Notes: generated from the sequence alone by a model not told the origin. Shown: positions 52,344-63,599, counted from the stretch's first letter. The stretch is 64,000 nucleotides of DNA from Tigriopus japonicus (GCA_010645155.1 CM021320.1:5408724-5472723), one strand, 5' to 3'. A program made the numbers and translations.

Positions 52344-53306
52344 ATAAATCTTAAATGTATAATAATTTGATTTAGGTAAGCATTGGGTTACATTTTTTCC
52401 GAAGTATTACAGCTTTTCTAAACATTTCCTTTTTTCGCTTGAATCCTGTGCAGGCACTTGTTCTTTTTGAAACCAGTCAATTATTGTTCTTGGGGTCCTC
52501 TTTTTGGTCAAATAAACAAAACCGAATGAATCCTTTTTGAAAAAGACACAAGATCAAACTCCAATATGAAGACACGACAAGGCTAAAAATTAGTTGCTAC
52601 AGTCGAGGAGTGAGTGCGATCCAACGACAGAATGCACCATTCTCAACCATTTCATACAACAATGTTTGATTGCTCTTTTGTTTGTTTGACTTCAGTGAAG
52701 CAGTTTGACGCTTGCTTTTCCCTTTCGGATGTTCATCATTCAATTGGATCTTTTGAGGCCAAACGGGTGTCATCGGCAGGGCCTTCTTATGTGGGTTTCC
52801 CATTTCAGACGAGGGAGTTATTGGTTCTCTTTCAAATCAATCAATGGGGACTCAAAATGTGTTTCGTCTTTGAAAGCGACCACTTCTTTCAACTTTGCCA
52901 ACAAAGTTCTAGCACATCGTTTTTCAGCAGAGTACTTACTCTTTTCTTCTCTCTTACGTATTGCGTTTGTTTAATAATTGGGAAATTCGTTCTTCACTCA
53001 GCATATGACCGTGCATACAAATACCTGAGAAAAAACACTCCTATTTCCAAACAACACCCACCCACCTATCCGAACAAACATAGATAGTCATGCAGCGAAC
53101 CAAATCTAAAAGATATGTTGCAATGTTCAAAATTAGCTCTTTTATTGTGACGAGCTTGGAGAGACTGAAATTAACAAAATGGCAACCAATTTTGATCGGA
53201 ATGTCGCGACAGATTTTTTTCTTCTTATTTCATGTTTCTTTGTAACTTCCGTCGGAGGAATTATACCTTGTAACTCTGAATTTGCTCAAATCAATTAGTT
53301 ATTGCA

Positions 53307-53585
53307 ATGATCAATTTACGTCTTCATGGGATCGATTTGGTAGACATGAAACTGATTCAAGCCATTATTCAATTAAATATAGATTGCTCAACCAAAGAGT
53401 TAAGCAAAATTAGCCTTGCAATAAAGGCTCCCAATTTTATTTGTGCAAGTGATGTTGCCACAATATGCAACAAAAGTAATCGTTTTCCTCAAATCGCGAG
53501 ATGGTTTGCTGAAGCAATTTTAAACTACAATGCCATTGCCCAATCTCTCATCATTGCTCAATCAAGCTCATCTATGTGTTTTTAG
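53307..53585 (+). CDS. Possible 92-aa reading frame, unrecognised
   Basis: ATG-started frame with a fairly even amino-acid mix, rich in Ile, Asn, Ser and Ala and with several Cys. No signal peptide, helix or domain is recognised. No splice or promoter evidence supports it; it is listed only because its composition is less biased than other frames nearby. Confidence 0.12.
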   Translation: MINLRLHGIDLVDMKLIQAIIQLNIDCSTKELSKISLAIKAPNFICASDVATICNKSNRFPQIARWFAEAILNYNAIAQSLIIAQSSSSMCF

Positions 53586-54293
53586 ACTTGCGTCCCTCTT
53601 TAATCGGCCTTTTGGCTTCTCATAAACCACGTTTTCCTAAGGCCGAGTTTCCTTGACAACCACGGCCCAAACATTATAGAGTAACTCGCTTCAGAGAGAC
53701 AATTCTCCATGAACGTGCTACGTACATAAGAGTACTACTACGCTGCCCATCAAGCTCAACTGACTGACACTGGAAAACCCATTGAAATTGAGTCCCTCGT
53801 CGTCGTCAGCCGGATTCAAAGGCTGAATCAATTACCTACTACGTGTACCTTGGCTTTCCACCGAATGAATTGGATTCCACTCTGTGTCGGGCCATGATTT
53901 TATAGACGTGCTCACTTTCAACCGTGCGGGTGCATTGGAAGCCCAAGACCTATTATCATTATTATCATCAGCGATATTATTATTCTATATCATAATGGCC
54001 GTCCAAATGGACAGGTAAAAACGCCGGGCTGTCTCTCAATGTAACAAAGCTGCATACGAGAACACCTTTCCATTTCGAGTGGAAAGCCAAGACAAGTTTT
54101 GGGCTATTGGCTTCGTCGCGTTGCCGTCAACGTCTAATGAGGTTCATTGGTGCAAGCAAGTAGTTTGTGCCCCTCTTCTGCGGCCACCACCACATTCACA
54201 TTTGGAAGAGTCACCATGTTTCTTCCATTTGGATCATAACAACGGACTTCATTTTGCATATCTCTATTGGTTAGCGGAGGCCGTGCCTTCAAA

Positions 54294-57200
54294 ATGGCCG
54301 TCATGAAGACTTTTTGCGGATGTATGTCCACCAGATCGGGGGCCATGACCATTTTGTTGCTGTTTTTGGTAAGTTGAGTGACAAGCTGGGTGAGTAGCAA
54401 AACGTACGTAAGTGAAATCATTGTCTACCTTGTGACCATCATTGGCAAAGCCGTCGTGTAGGTAATGAACTTTCCACCCACAAATCACAATTCAAGAATC
54501 CACAAAAGAGTTTTCGGAGACCCTAACCTGAATCTCCTTTGGGAGATCCTTGTAGTGGGAATAAAAAAGGGAAATAAATAAAAAGGGAATAAAAGTGAGG
54601 TTTGGTTATGAGCCCTTTTTGTCCATCACTACTTACCTTAACCATATCTGATTGATTAAGTTCTCTTTGCCATTTTTACTTGAAATATTGAAAATTTAGA
54701 AAGCAGGTTCAATTTGTTTCTGCAGAGTAAATGTGTTGCTGGTATTTTATTAATCAAAAAGTTTTTTGTTTGTGTACAAATATGAAAGAAACGCTCACAC
54801 CATGCTAGAGTGCTTCAGCAAAAAGATCAGACCTGTTCAAGATACTTTGAAAAAGTATCTAGATAAGATAGTATTTCCCGCAAAGTATCTAGATAAAGAT
54901 AGTTTAAGATACTTTCCTGAAAAAGTATCTAGATAAAGATACTTTAAGATACTTTCCCGAAAAAAGTATCTAGATAAAGATACTTTAAGATATTTTCCCC
55001 AAAAAAGTATCTAGATAAAGATACTTTAAGATACTTTCCCGAAAAACTGTCTAGATAAAGATACTTTAAGATACTTTCCCGAAAAACTATCTAGATAAGA
55101 TACTTCAAGATACTTTTCACAAAACGTATCTATATAAGATACTTCTAGGTACTTTTCTTCATTATGCATAATGTCAAATTATTTGTGCATTATGCACATT
55201 GAAAGTGGATGCATTATACATGTTAAGACTTGAGAGTGGACGCATTATGCACCCTTCCTCAAAGTGGATAATGAATGAATCCTCAGATTCCTCACTCAAT
55301 GTGCATAATGTGCCCAATCTCAAGTCTCAACATGCATAATGTATCCACTTTCAATGTACATAATGCACAAGTTATTTGACATTATGCATTATGAAGAAAA
55401 GTATCTAGAAGTATCTTATCTAGATACTTTTTGGGAAAATGCATAATGCATACTAAACAATGCATAATGGATGCTTTAACAAAAAAGATTGAGAGAACAC
55501 ATTATCTAGATAAAGATAGTTCAAGATAGTTTTCCAAAAAAAAGTATCTAGATAAAGATATTTCAAGATAGTTTTCTGAAAAAAGTATCTAGATAAAGAT
55601 ACTTTAAGATACTTTCCCGAAAAAAGTATCTAGATAAAGATAAAAGATAAACTATCTTTTATCTTTTATCTTTATCTTTTATCTAGATAAGATAATTGAA
55701 CAGGTCTGAAAAAGATGAGTCTGAAAAGCAATTTGTGCAAGCTCCAGGCGTTTCAGGCTGAAAACGAAATATTTTACAACTATTTCATATTATTACATAA
55801 GTTTGTCATTTGTGTGAGAAACCAGTTTTTTGGGTATGAAAAGTGTGTGCCCTGAAAATGTTGCTTCTCATGGTTTCACTTTTTACAAAATTACTTTGAA
55901 TTTTGTTACCTTGGTAAATTTTGCATTGAAAAACTTGAAACTATAAATGTTTTTTTTTGCATTGTTTGAAACGGATCTGCGAGTGTGCAAATTTAATTTC
56001 CTCGTAATGTTCATCAACAGTTTGGACCCTTATGCATTTTCTTACTTTTTTTTTGGCGTTTGCGTTTGCATTTTTTGTGCAGCCCTAACTATTTCCAAAC
56101 ATTTGTCGTTATTGAAGATAAGATTAATTATCATGATTAGGGACAGGAAGTTTAAACGAATAAAACTGCCAAATTAAACGAAAAAAGACGAATAGAATTG
56201 CCTGATTAAACGAAAAAAGACGAATAAAAGTTCCCATACGACGAAAAAAACGAAAACAAAAACCTTACTTATAAGACGTAAAAGTCGAATCAATTTCCCA
56301 AAAAGACGAATGAAACTATTGATAAAAAGAAGACAAACTAAGTGCCCGTACAGACGAAAAAGACGTTTAAATTTGTCCCTATTGACGGGAAAAACCTGTC
56401 TGCTTGTGCAAAAACGGCGAAATCTAGAAAATTTAAAAAATAAGCAATTAATGGGAGAAGACAAATGAGAAAAAGGTTGCAGATTATGTGCCTCTGAGTC
56501 TTGCGCCGGCCTTTTGTGGTGCATCTGTTGTTTTCTAATTTGCGCTCGATCAAAAATTTCGAACGGACAGTTGTTCCGCGATAATCGATCGAGAAGAAGT
56601 CACAATCGCAGAATTTTAGTGAAGCAATGAGTCACCAGAGGCCACGACCGAGCTAGGGGTAAACAAACAGGTCCAGCTGATGTTTACTTAGCTTCCCTAA
56701 ATGGCAAAAAAAAATCTGTAATACATATGTCAAATATAAACCAAGAGTTCAAAAATGCCTCTTTTTAAGGAGAGTTTTCAGTGAAGCTGAATTCAGATTT
56801 ACAGATACATTAATTGTTCTCATAGCCAGAAAGCTTTTTCAACTAAATAGTAATCTTTTTTTCAGTGTCTTTTGGGCAACAATACGAGCAAAAGTTAATT
56901 TACAAGTTGTTGGTGCAAAACCCCAACTGACAATCAAATTATTACTTTGCCTTAAGCATTGACGTTGAACTTTATTTTGAAATTATTTTTGCTTGGAAAG
57001 TTCGAAACAACGCTTAAAGATCTGGAAATGCAATAAAATCCAAGTTTTTGGCCGACTAAACGAGAAAAAAAATGAAATTGCGGGATTAGATGAAAAAGAC
57101 GAATAAAATCCAAATTAGACGAAAAACAAATTCGCGACGGATAAAGGTAAAAAAGACGAAAAAGTTGATTCGTCTAAAGTTCTTGTCCCTAGTCATGAGA

Positions 57201-60200
57201 TATTTGTCACTTCTGAAAGTTTATTTCCAAAATCCCAACTTTTTGGAACCAAGAAACGAAAGTGCACTAAACTCACATTTGATAAATATCTGTGATTGTG
57301 TTGCCCTTGGGATGAGCCAGATGACGAATCCAGTGAGGTGGCCAAGTACCTTGATCTGGTCTCGATATGTGAGGAGGGCAAACTTTAGGGTTCTAATGGA
57401 CTTTTGAGTCAAAGTAGCTTGTGTCTTACTTCTTATTAGAAGGAGTAAACCAAATTTAAAAAAAAAAAAGAAAGTCTAAAAATTCGACAACAAAAGTTTG
57501 TTCTTAAATGGACCCAAAAGAAGGTTTTGACAATATTTGTTCTCGACTCTTATCTTCTAGTGATGTGTTTCGAACCAGGAGTGCTGCCAGTTTTGACTCG
57601 GAAGTTTATGTTTGTTAAAGGGGGCAGGTTGAATTGAAATTTTTGAAAAGACCTAAACAGGGACCAATTTGGCAACACTCGAACTAGTTCGATTTCGAAT
57701 TCCATCCATAGCTATAAGAATGGATTTCGAGTTGGCAGTGCTGCCATACTTTATGGTAAATAAGGTCTATTGCTTGTTGAAAAGTTTAGTTGTGGTCAGA
57801 TTTTTGACCCTAAAAACCAAAATGGCAAAACTTTGCCAAAAATCCAACTCGAAACACATCAGTATAATATCTTCACATTTTAGACAATGCAAAAGATAAA
57901 TTAAGGTTGCAAAACCAATTTGGAGCTAAGAGAGTCAAACTGGCACTAGGGATATACTTAAAGCAATCTAGACTTAAATTTGCCAATATCACGCATGGTT
58001 TCTTAGATCTGACCTTAAAGTTTAGCTGTAAAGAGCTAAATTAGGTCAGCCTGACGCTCGGTCAGTTTTCAAGTGTGATTTAATCTTCACGTTTGACTCC
58101 CTCTGCTCAAATACTCATTGAAAACCGAATTAATAAATTGTATTTGAGTGGCAGCATGTAACACCCCTTACGTTTAAGGTTGGGGAATTGAAGGAAAATG
58201 GAATCTTTAGGTTCCATGGTTTGGCGCTAGAGGGTGCGAGCCTGCAGTTTCGTCGAGGACTCTTTAAGAACCTTTTGATGACCACATAGACACCAAAAAA
58301 TAATCTCTTGAAATTGGAATTGGTTGCAGGCTGTCTATTTGGTGGGTATCATCCTCTTCAGCATTCAATTGTCGGGCGATGAATTTCACACCTGGTACAA
58401 CACCGAGATCGTCAAGGACGACAACAATTGCCTGACTGGCGAGCACAAAGACTCTTGGTGGTGCCAGCTTATTCAAGACACTAAGTCAGGTACGCCATCC
58501 ATCCTAATCCTGTCTAAATCCACACGATTTGACTATCAAGCCAAGACATGCTTCTAATTCGGTTCCAGATATCAACGCCGTTCTCATCGTGGGCATCATT
58601 CTCTGTTCCCTTTTATTCGTGGCGGTGATTCTCGCCATCTTTGGGATTTCCAAGGTAACATTGACAACTCTGCACCTTTCTCCTTCTTCTATAAGATGGA
58701 GCCGTGTCAGTCGTTGTATCAAGGATTTCCGTAGTAGGTCAATTTTGGTTCTTGTACCTTCTAATTTTCCCCACTTCGGATTCTCATAAACACATTTATG
58801 TTTCGAGTTCGTCGGAAGGAAGAAGAATGAATTCCTTCTCGCTTGAATTCATCGAAAAGGTTCCACTTCGGGAACAGACGCCCAAAAACTTAATTCCATG
58901 ACTTTGAAGTCGATCCTTTGGCGTTCAAAGTCGTTAGTAGAAAAACGTAAAAAAGAAGGTACAAGAACGATAGGAATTCGATTCGACTGGGTCCAAGTTC
59001 CTCTTGCTCCTTGGATGTGAGTAATGGCTTCCTAATTGCGAAAGTTTTCCCTGACAATCAATTTAGAACAATTATAAGAGTTTCCCCAGTGCCGCCTCCA
59101 TTCTCACAGGGTTTCAGGTTTTTCTCCATGTTGTGGGAGCAAAGCACGTGGTGGAAAAAAAACCGATTGAACTTGGGGCTCTCTGAAGAAAGAGAGGGTG
59201 TGTGTGTGCTCCAATTATAAAGCTATCCACAATTTCGTTGGTCTTCACGCTCGTCTGGAGAATGAATCTAAACATTCGCCGAGGACCAACTCATAGTCAT
59301 AAAGTCCTCACGATGTTTGTTTGGTGTGGGAAACGAGCTCGAGGTGGAGTCTTTCAGTTACAGCGCACTATCTCATAGCTTTATATGGCAGGAACGAACG
59401 CAACAAAGTTCCACTCCTAGATGAGATAAATGCCTCTCCTGGATCAAGACAAGTTTTTATGTGAAAAAAGTGCTTAGGAACTTGAGATCTCTCTTTCTTC
59501 GTCGGCTGCAATATGAATGGAGGATCTGGAAGGAAAGCCGTACTTTTTTTTTTATTTACCAGCCAGAGTCGCAAAATGTGTTCTTAAGGTTCTTGCCCAA
59601 ACCACTCGTGGATCGATATTCCAACCAACTGTTAGAAATGTGAAACCAAAACAAAATAATACTTTTTCCAATACTGAGAAAAATTATGTACTCTAACTGA
59701 AGCCCACAATTGGATATCCTCAGTTGGATATGGCAACTCCTTTTGGAAATGTAGAATAAAGGGGAGGTTGGGAGTTATTGCACAAGTATGGCAACTCAAT
59801 AGACTCCAAATAAAAACAGTTCTATACCAAGGACCTTCATTTCAGGGCAAGGCATGGTTGATTGTTCCCTGGATCTCCATGAAATTTGCCGTGCTCATAA
59901 TCGGAGCTGTTATCTTTGGTCTGACCATCATTCTGATGAGTGTTTATTGGTCCGTGAACGAAGATTCTAGCACTATCATTGCAGTCGGAATCATAGGAGC
60001 AGCAATCACAGGTGATATTATCATGATGTTTTATTTTCTAACATGAAATGAACGTGTTCCAACAGAGTGACTCCAATTACTTCCGCAGCATTCCTGTTCT
60101 ACGTTTGGCTTTGTGTGGTAAGTCATTTCCAATTGCTCCGAGAACTCGACAAATTGGGATTGTCCTCTTTGGAACACGTTGAGCCGTTCCATAACGAGGA

Positions 60201-60375
60201 CGGCGACACGACCATGGACGAGAACGATGATGATTATCCCACCAAATCGAACTTGGACAATCCAAATGACGAGGCCTACAACCCACAGGATGAGAACCCA
60301 ACCTTAACCGACACGGTTTCGCTCGAGGATGCCGTGATCGACGATTTTGAGGTGGCAGAGAAACGCATTGAGTGA
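54294..60375 (+). CDS. Four-helix membrane protein, DUF4728-like, five exons
   Basis: Five exons joined by GT/AG sites in one frame: 54294-54368, 58330-58489, 58569-58654, 59846-60011 and 60068-60375, giving 264 residues. The first exon is short and encodes a Cys-containing start (KTFCGCMSTRSGAMTILL) that leads straight into helix 1. Helices are predicted at residues about 17-40 (AVYLVGIILFSIQL), in exon 3 (AVLIVGIILCSLLFVAVILA), in exon 4 (AVLIIGAVIFGLTIILMS) and across exons 4-5 (IIAVGIIGAAIT to FLFYVWLCVV). A loop with Cys and Trp pairs lies between helices 1 and 2, and a long acidic cytosolic-type tail follows helix 4. The layout and the CGC start resemble arthropod DUF4728-type proteins; that assignment is from memory and tentative, and no function is known. 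Another in-frame ATG at 54303 could be the start. Confidence 0.75.
54884..55120 (+). repeat. Subterminal tandem repeats, unit about 40 bp
   Basis: Around six head-to-tail copies of a unit with TATCTAGATAAAGATACTTT and a CCCGAAAA spacer. About three more direct copies lie at 55503-55640 near the other end. Each unit is itself partly palindromic. Subterminal repeats of this kind often serve as transposase binding sites in hAT elements (family knowledge). Confidence 0.8.
55126..55428. repeat. Palindrome in the centre of the hAT-like element
   Basis: The left arm (about 55126-55240) with TCATTATGCATAATGTCAAA and GCACATTGAAAGTGGATGC reappears inverted at about 55316-55428, around a loop of roughly 75 bases. 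It could form a long hairpin in single-stranded DNA or RNA. Confidence 0.7.
56138..57191 (+). mobile_element. hAT-like non-autonomous element, 1.05 kb, related to the 22-kb insert
   Basis: The left end TAGGGACAGGAAGTTTAAAC and the inverted right end TAGGGACAAGAACTTTAGAC define the element. The flanks ATCATGAT and GTCATGAG match at six of eight positions, so the duplication is imperfect or has decayed. Both ends carry irregular arrays of an AAACGAAAAAAGACGAATA-like unit; the middle (about 56400-57050) is unique. The right end aligns closely with the start of the 22111-22405 element in inverse orientation. No transposase frame is present. Confidence 0.65.
57558..57866. mobile_element. Probable hAT-like MITE, 309 bp
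   Basis: The left end TAGTGATGTGTTTCGA and the inverted right end TATACTGATGTGTTTCGA are flanked by TTATCTTC and ATATCTTC, which match at seven of eight positions. The interior repeats an inverted GCAGTGCTGCC-like motif. The TAGTGATG start is of a kind seen in hAT elements. The call is less secure because the ends differ by two bases and the duplication is imperfect. Confidence 0.45.
57915..58053 (+). mobile_element. Truncated copy of the 50-kb hAT-like element
   Basis: Similar to the 50263-50437 segment in opposite orientation. Shared words include GAGCTAAGAGAG, ACTTAAAGCAA, CGCATGGTTTCT and GTCAGCCTG. The right end closes with the inverse of CAGGCTGACC, but the expected left terminus is missing, so the copy is incomplete. 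Confidence 0.6.
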
Positions 60376-60542
60376 GACCTTGGGTCTTATTACATGCTAC
60401 AGTATATATATTTTGTTATAGTCATTGAGCTTGTACATACTACCACCACGTAACAAAAAACCTTCTCCCAGTTTATCCCACTCTCTCTTTCATAATCATA
60501 TCATACGATTTTATCCTGATGAAGCTATCATGAATTGCGAGC

Positions 60543-60548
60543 AATAAA
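60543..60548 (+). terminator. Poly(A) signal of the membrane-protein gene
   Basis: AATAAA lies 168 bases after the stop at 60375 and about 90 bases before the stop codon of the converging minus-strand gene. The spacing is normal for a 3' end. Confidence 0.55.
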
Positions 60549-60638
60549 TATTCATGTATTTTTCCATTGGTGTTTTCGTCATTCGCTGACTGAAATGAAA
60601 CAAGTCGATGAATCTGAAGATGATTTTGAGAAATGGAT

Positions 60639-60947
60639 TCAGGAAGTGATGCAACAATTGGAATTGATTCTCTGTTTCATTTTGGCCATTCCATTGGGTT
60701 CCGGTTTGGCTTTGGTCGTAAAAGTTCCTTCCCCGGCTCGAAGATCGTCGTCCATGGAACGATAGCTGGTGGATGAATCCTTTCGACGATCCACCAATCC
60801 GGGATCTTCATCCTCGGAGGTACTATCTTCATCCGAGTACTCCAACTTTCCGTTGATGAAGTTTCCCAAGGCTGAAGGATCGTCTGAGAGATAAAATTCC
60901 TCAAACAGAGCCACAAAGTAATCGAAATCCAAAATCTTGGTGTTGTT
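60639..60947 (-). CDS. C-terminal exon of an unrecognised gene ending in a CaaX-type motif
   Basis: A minus-strand exon starts at a strong acceptor (TTTGCTTGCAG, exon from 60947, phase 0) and runs about 102 codons to a stop. It opens with a hydrophobic/acidic helical stretch, ILDFDYFVALFEEFYLSDD. A Ser/Asp/Glu-rich linker (YSDEDSTSEDEDPG) and a basic Lys-rich end follow, closing NSNCCITS. The last four residues CITS fit a CaaX prenylation site with an adjacent Cys that could be palmitoylated; this is inference from the motif. I do not recognise the family. Upstream exons are not visible and probably lie beyond the right edge. The gene converges on the membrane-protein gene. Confidence 0.55.
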   Translation of the reverse strand, partial: NNTKILDFDYFVALFEEFYLSDDPSALGNFINGKLEYSDEDSTSEDEDPGLVDRRKDSSTSYRSMDDDLRAGEGTFTTKAKPEPNGMAKMKQRINSNCCITS

Positions 60948-63599
60948 CTGCAAGCAAAGAGAGAACCGTCAAATATCGAGAAATAGAAATACTAAGCTCG
61001 TTCCAAAATGCTCAACCAAAAGGGCAATCTGGTTATTGCCATGTTTCCAAGAACATTATAGAGTCAAGAATGTACATCTAGTGCTTTTTAAGCCAGGTTA
61101 AAGACTAGACTGAGCCATTGAGCTTGATCCAAGGTTCGAAGCACTTTTCGTTGATTAGCATTGACATCACAAACTTGCTTTTAGCTCACACAAACACACA
61201 TGGCTCGTTTCTCTTCATCTCCATTTCTTATCGCAAGTCGTTCTCGACGAAACAACTTGAACATATACAGTAGTAGCTCGGTGGGATTTGAAACTAGTTG
61301 ATTGGGCAGACCTCGTTATTGACCCAAGGGGGAAAAGGGGTATTCGTCCGTGGAATGATACCAACAGTACTGTGTTCCACTCTCTCTTTTCCAATTCGTG
61401 TTGGTTAATGAGTTTCACAGTGCCTAATAAGTGTTTGGAACCATAGTGTGGGTAGGTAAAGTTGGTCGGTTGGTAGGCAGTCGACCACAAGGGGAACGAA
61501 CCATCCAGTGGAGGGCATCGCCCACGTCAGTCAGTCAGTTGGTTGGTTGCTCGGATCGGTCCTTGACTGACAGTGGAGACTGAGGCAGGCAGGCAGCAAG
61601 GCAACGGTCTTCGGGTCCATGAGAACACCGGGAACGAGGTTACTTCATCCAGCTTAGGGTGAACCTAAAGAGACCTAGTTGTCGGAACTTTCCAGTTGGG
61701 AATATCCCAAGGAACCAAGAAAAACTTTTTTTTCTCAGCCAAGAAGAGAGACGGGAAAAGACCAAGCGAGAACTTTGTCCGAAACTGTTTCCATCCACGG
61801 AAAGAAGCATCTCCATATTTATATTTTGAGAAAAAAGAGTCGGTACGATCGATGAAGTTTGGAAAATAGCTCTCAGCATTGGGTTTCTGCCGATGGCCAG
61901 TTTTTTTTTGGTTTCATCGAAAAATATCAACGAAGTAATCAGTGAGGATTCAAGTGAAAGTAATTACTCCATAACAAATTATTTTGAGCTTACACATCCT
62001 TCAGTGAAATAAAAACATACTAATACGAATCGTGGCAAAGCAAGCATTACCAAGGTAGCCAAAACTCTTTACCCACCACATTATCTTCATATCATAAAAG
62101 TTCCGTGTACTGTACTCTACTAGAAAAAAATGGGTATAGTGAACGTCTTACATTCTGTGTGGCACCTTCCTTTTATATCACATCAAAGACATCCAAGGCC
62201 ATGGATGTGTCTTTTATTAACAGTTTTCATCATTAAATCACGATTGTCACCTGATAGCATATCAGTTATCAATCATACAGCAGAAGTATATCTCCGAGTG
62301 TAAATCCGTTATTTTTTTGGATATTTGTTTTCGTTTTTCCCTTTCCGTTTTCAACCGGATCCACTTTGGTTGCGATAAAATAAAAAGATTGCAGGAGTGG
62401 CGTTCTTCTCCATGCAATCAGACGTCCTTAACGTATTTTATTGGAAGGATCGAAGGAGTGAGTTGCTGCCGCACACGGTTCTCAACTCGCCTTTGTGGTC
62501 GTTGTTGCGAGAGCCAAGCTGGATGATTCTACTTCCACTATGCCATACATCTTGGAAGGGACATGCAACACGGGATTATTGCCCTTGGTCTTCTCCTATT
62601 CCGTCCATTAAACTGCCAGAAGAGAGACCCATCCCCAAGTGGAACCAGGGAACCATCCAAAAGGACTCAAGGAACGAAGAAAGAGAGAGAGAAGGCAAGA
62701 GAGGGAGAGGAGAGGTGAAGAGGAAGAAGAAGCAGAGGAAACAGAAGCAGTAGTAGTAGTAGTAGTAGTTGTTGTAGATAGTAGTAGAAGGGGATGGAAC
62801 AGAGTGAGGATCTCGAGGAGAATGAGCCACAGCCATACTTAATTCATTGAAATTGAGAAGAGAACGATTTGGGAAGATGGAAAGAGACAGAGACAGAAAG
62901 AGAGAGACTCGTGGCCAGATGTGGCTTCAAATGAAAGGGGTTTGGTCGGTGGGTCTTCACTTGGACGAAATATCGGTTCTTGATTGAAATAGGGCTCAAG
63001 GGCAATTTATTCCTATCCGAGCTTGACCAATCGATCTAGCCTCCATATCTATCTTCCTTTTCATAACTATCCTCTTTTCATACACCACGCTCCAACCACG
63101 GAAAAAAATCAATGTAAAGTCGGGGAGTACTACATAGGGGCATGTGTTGTTGGCAAAGAGTGACGAGACGAGAACCTCCAACTTTCATCCCACCTCGTCC
63201 TTCTCTATCACCACCTTCCGCACCTCATCTGACAAAGCCTTTTTTGGCCGCTTGATTCATTGACGTAGAAACTTTTTTCTCTCCCCTATCTCTAAAGTTC
63301 ATGGTGGACAGTGGCAGATTTTCATTTTACGTTCCCACTGACCTTTTGATGGACTCGCCTCTGGAAAGTGCAAACAAACTCGAGTGAAAAAGGGGAAGCA
63401 ATCTCTTCTTGCCTCTGCGTTTTAAAAATGGTCGGCTCTCAATGATTCATTGACTCAAATGCAAAGACTCGGCTAACGAACCTGAACGTTCTTCATTGGT
63501 CTGATTTTTTGGAACCCTCCTCCCTGACTTGTCCCTCCATTTGTTCGGCTCTTTTTACTCTGCAGAAAGTATCACACGCTTGATACGCTTCTCAACAAA
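60948..63599. other. Probable intron of the CaaX gene and intergenic DNA
   Basis: No further exon of the minus-strand gene could be recognised. The stretch has GTCAGTCAGT/GGTTGGTT repeats near 61525-61550, a GA-rich tract at 62680-62750 and AGT triplets at 62748-62790. Frames at 61640-61930 (-) and 62397-62753 (+) come largely from biased sequence. Confidence 0.45.
62748..62790 (+). repeat. AGT/TAG trinucleotide microsatellite
   Basis: A run of (AGT)n with a short TTG/TAG continuation, next to a GA-rich tract. A similar TAG/TTG combination occurs near 32105-32130. Confidence 0.7.

Larger units (their letters stand above)
50499..54293. other. Intergenic region between cpo and the four-helix membrane protein gene
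   Basis: AT-rich DNA with a poly-G run near 50963-50971. Open frames occur at 51906-52343 (-), 52614-53087 (+) and 53307-53585 (+), none with a recognised family. The first is listed separately because it predicts a membrane helix. The last 600 bases should hold the promoter of the downstream gene. Confidence 0.5.
54828..55708 (+). mobile_element. hAT-like non-autonomous element, 881 bp, perfect 8-base duplication
   Basis: The ends CAGACCTGTTCAA (54828) and its inverse (ending 55708) are flanked by AAAAAGAT on both sides (54820-54827 and 55709-55716). Inside are tandem subterminal units of about 40 bases containing GTATCTAGATAAAGATACTT. A central palindrome rich in GCATAATG spans about 55126-55428. 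No coding sequence is present. Terminal CAG and the 8-base duplication place it with hAT elements. It sits in intron 1 of the membrane-protein gene. Confidence 0.8.

Noticed and set aside
52614..53087. 157-codon plus-strand frame
   Set aside because: Rich in Ser, Phe and Cys with no domain; composition follows the local T-rich sequence. No splice or promoter evidence.
56174..56524. 116-codon minus-strand frame
   Set aside because: It translates the ATTCGTC-like repeat array of the hAT-like element; the apparent hydrophobic protein is repeat-derived.
62397..62842. Frames rich in Arg/Glu/Lys on the plus strand and in Tyr/Phe/Ser on the minus strand
   Set aside because: Products of the GA-rich and AGT microsatellite tracts, not genes.
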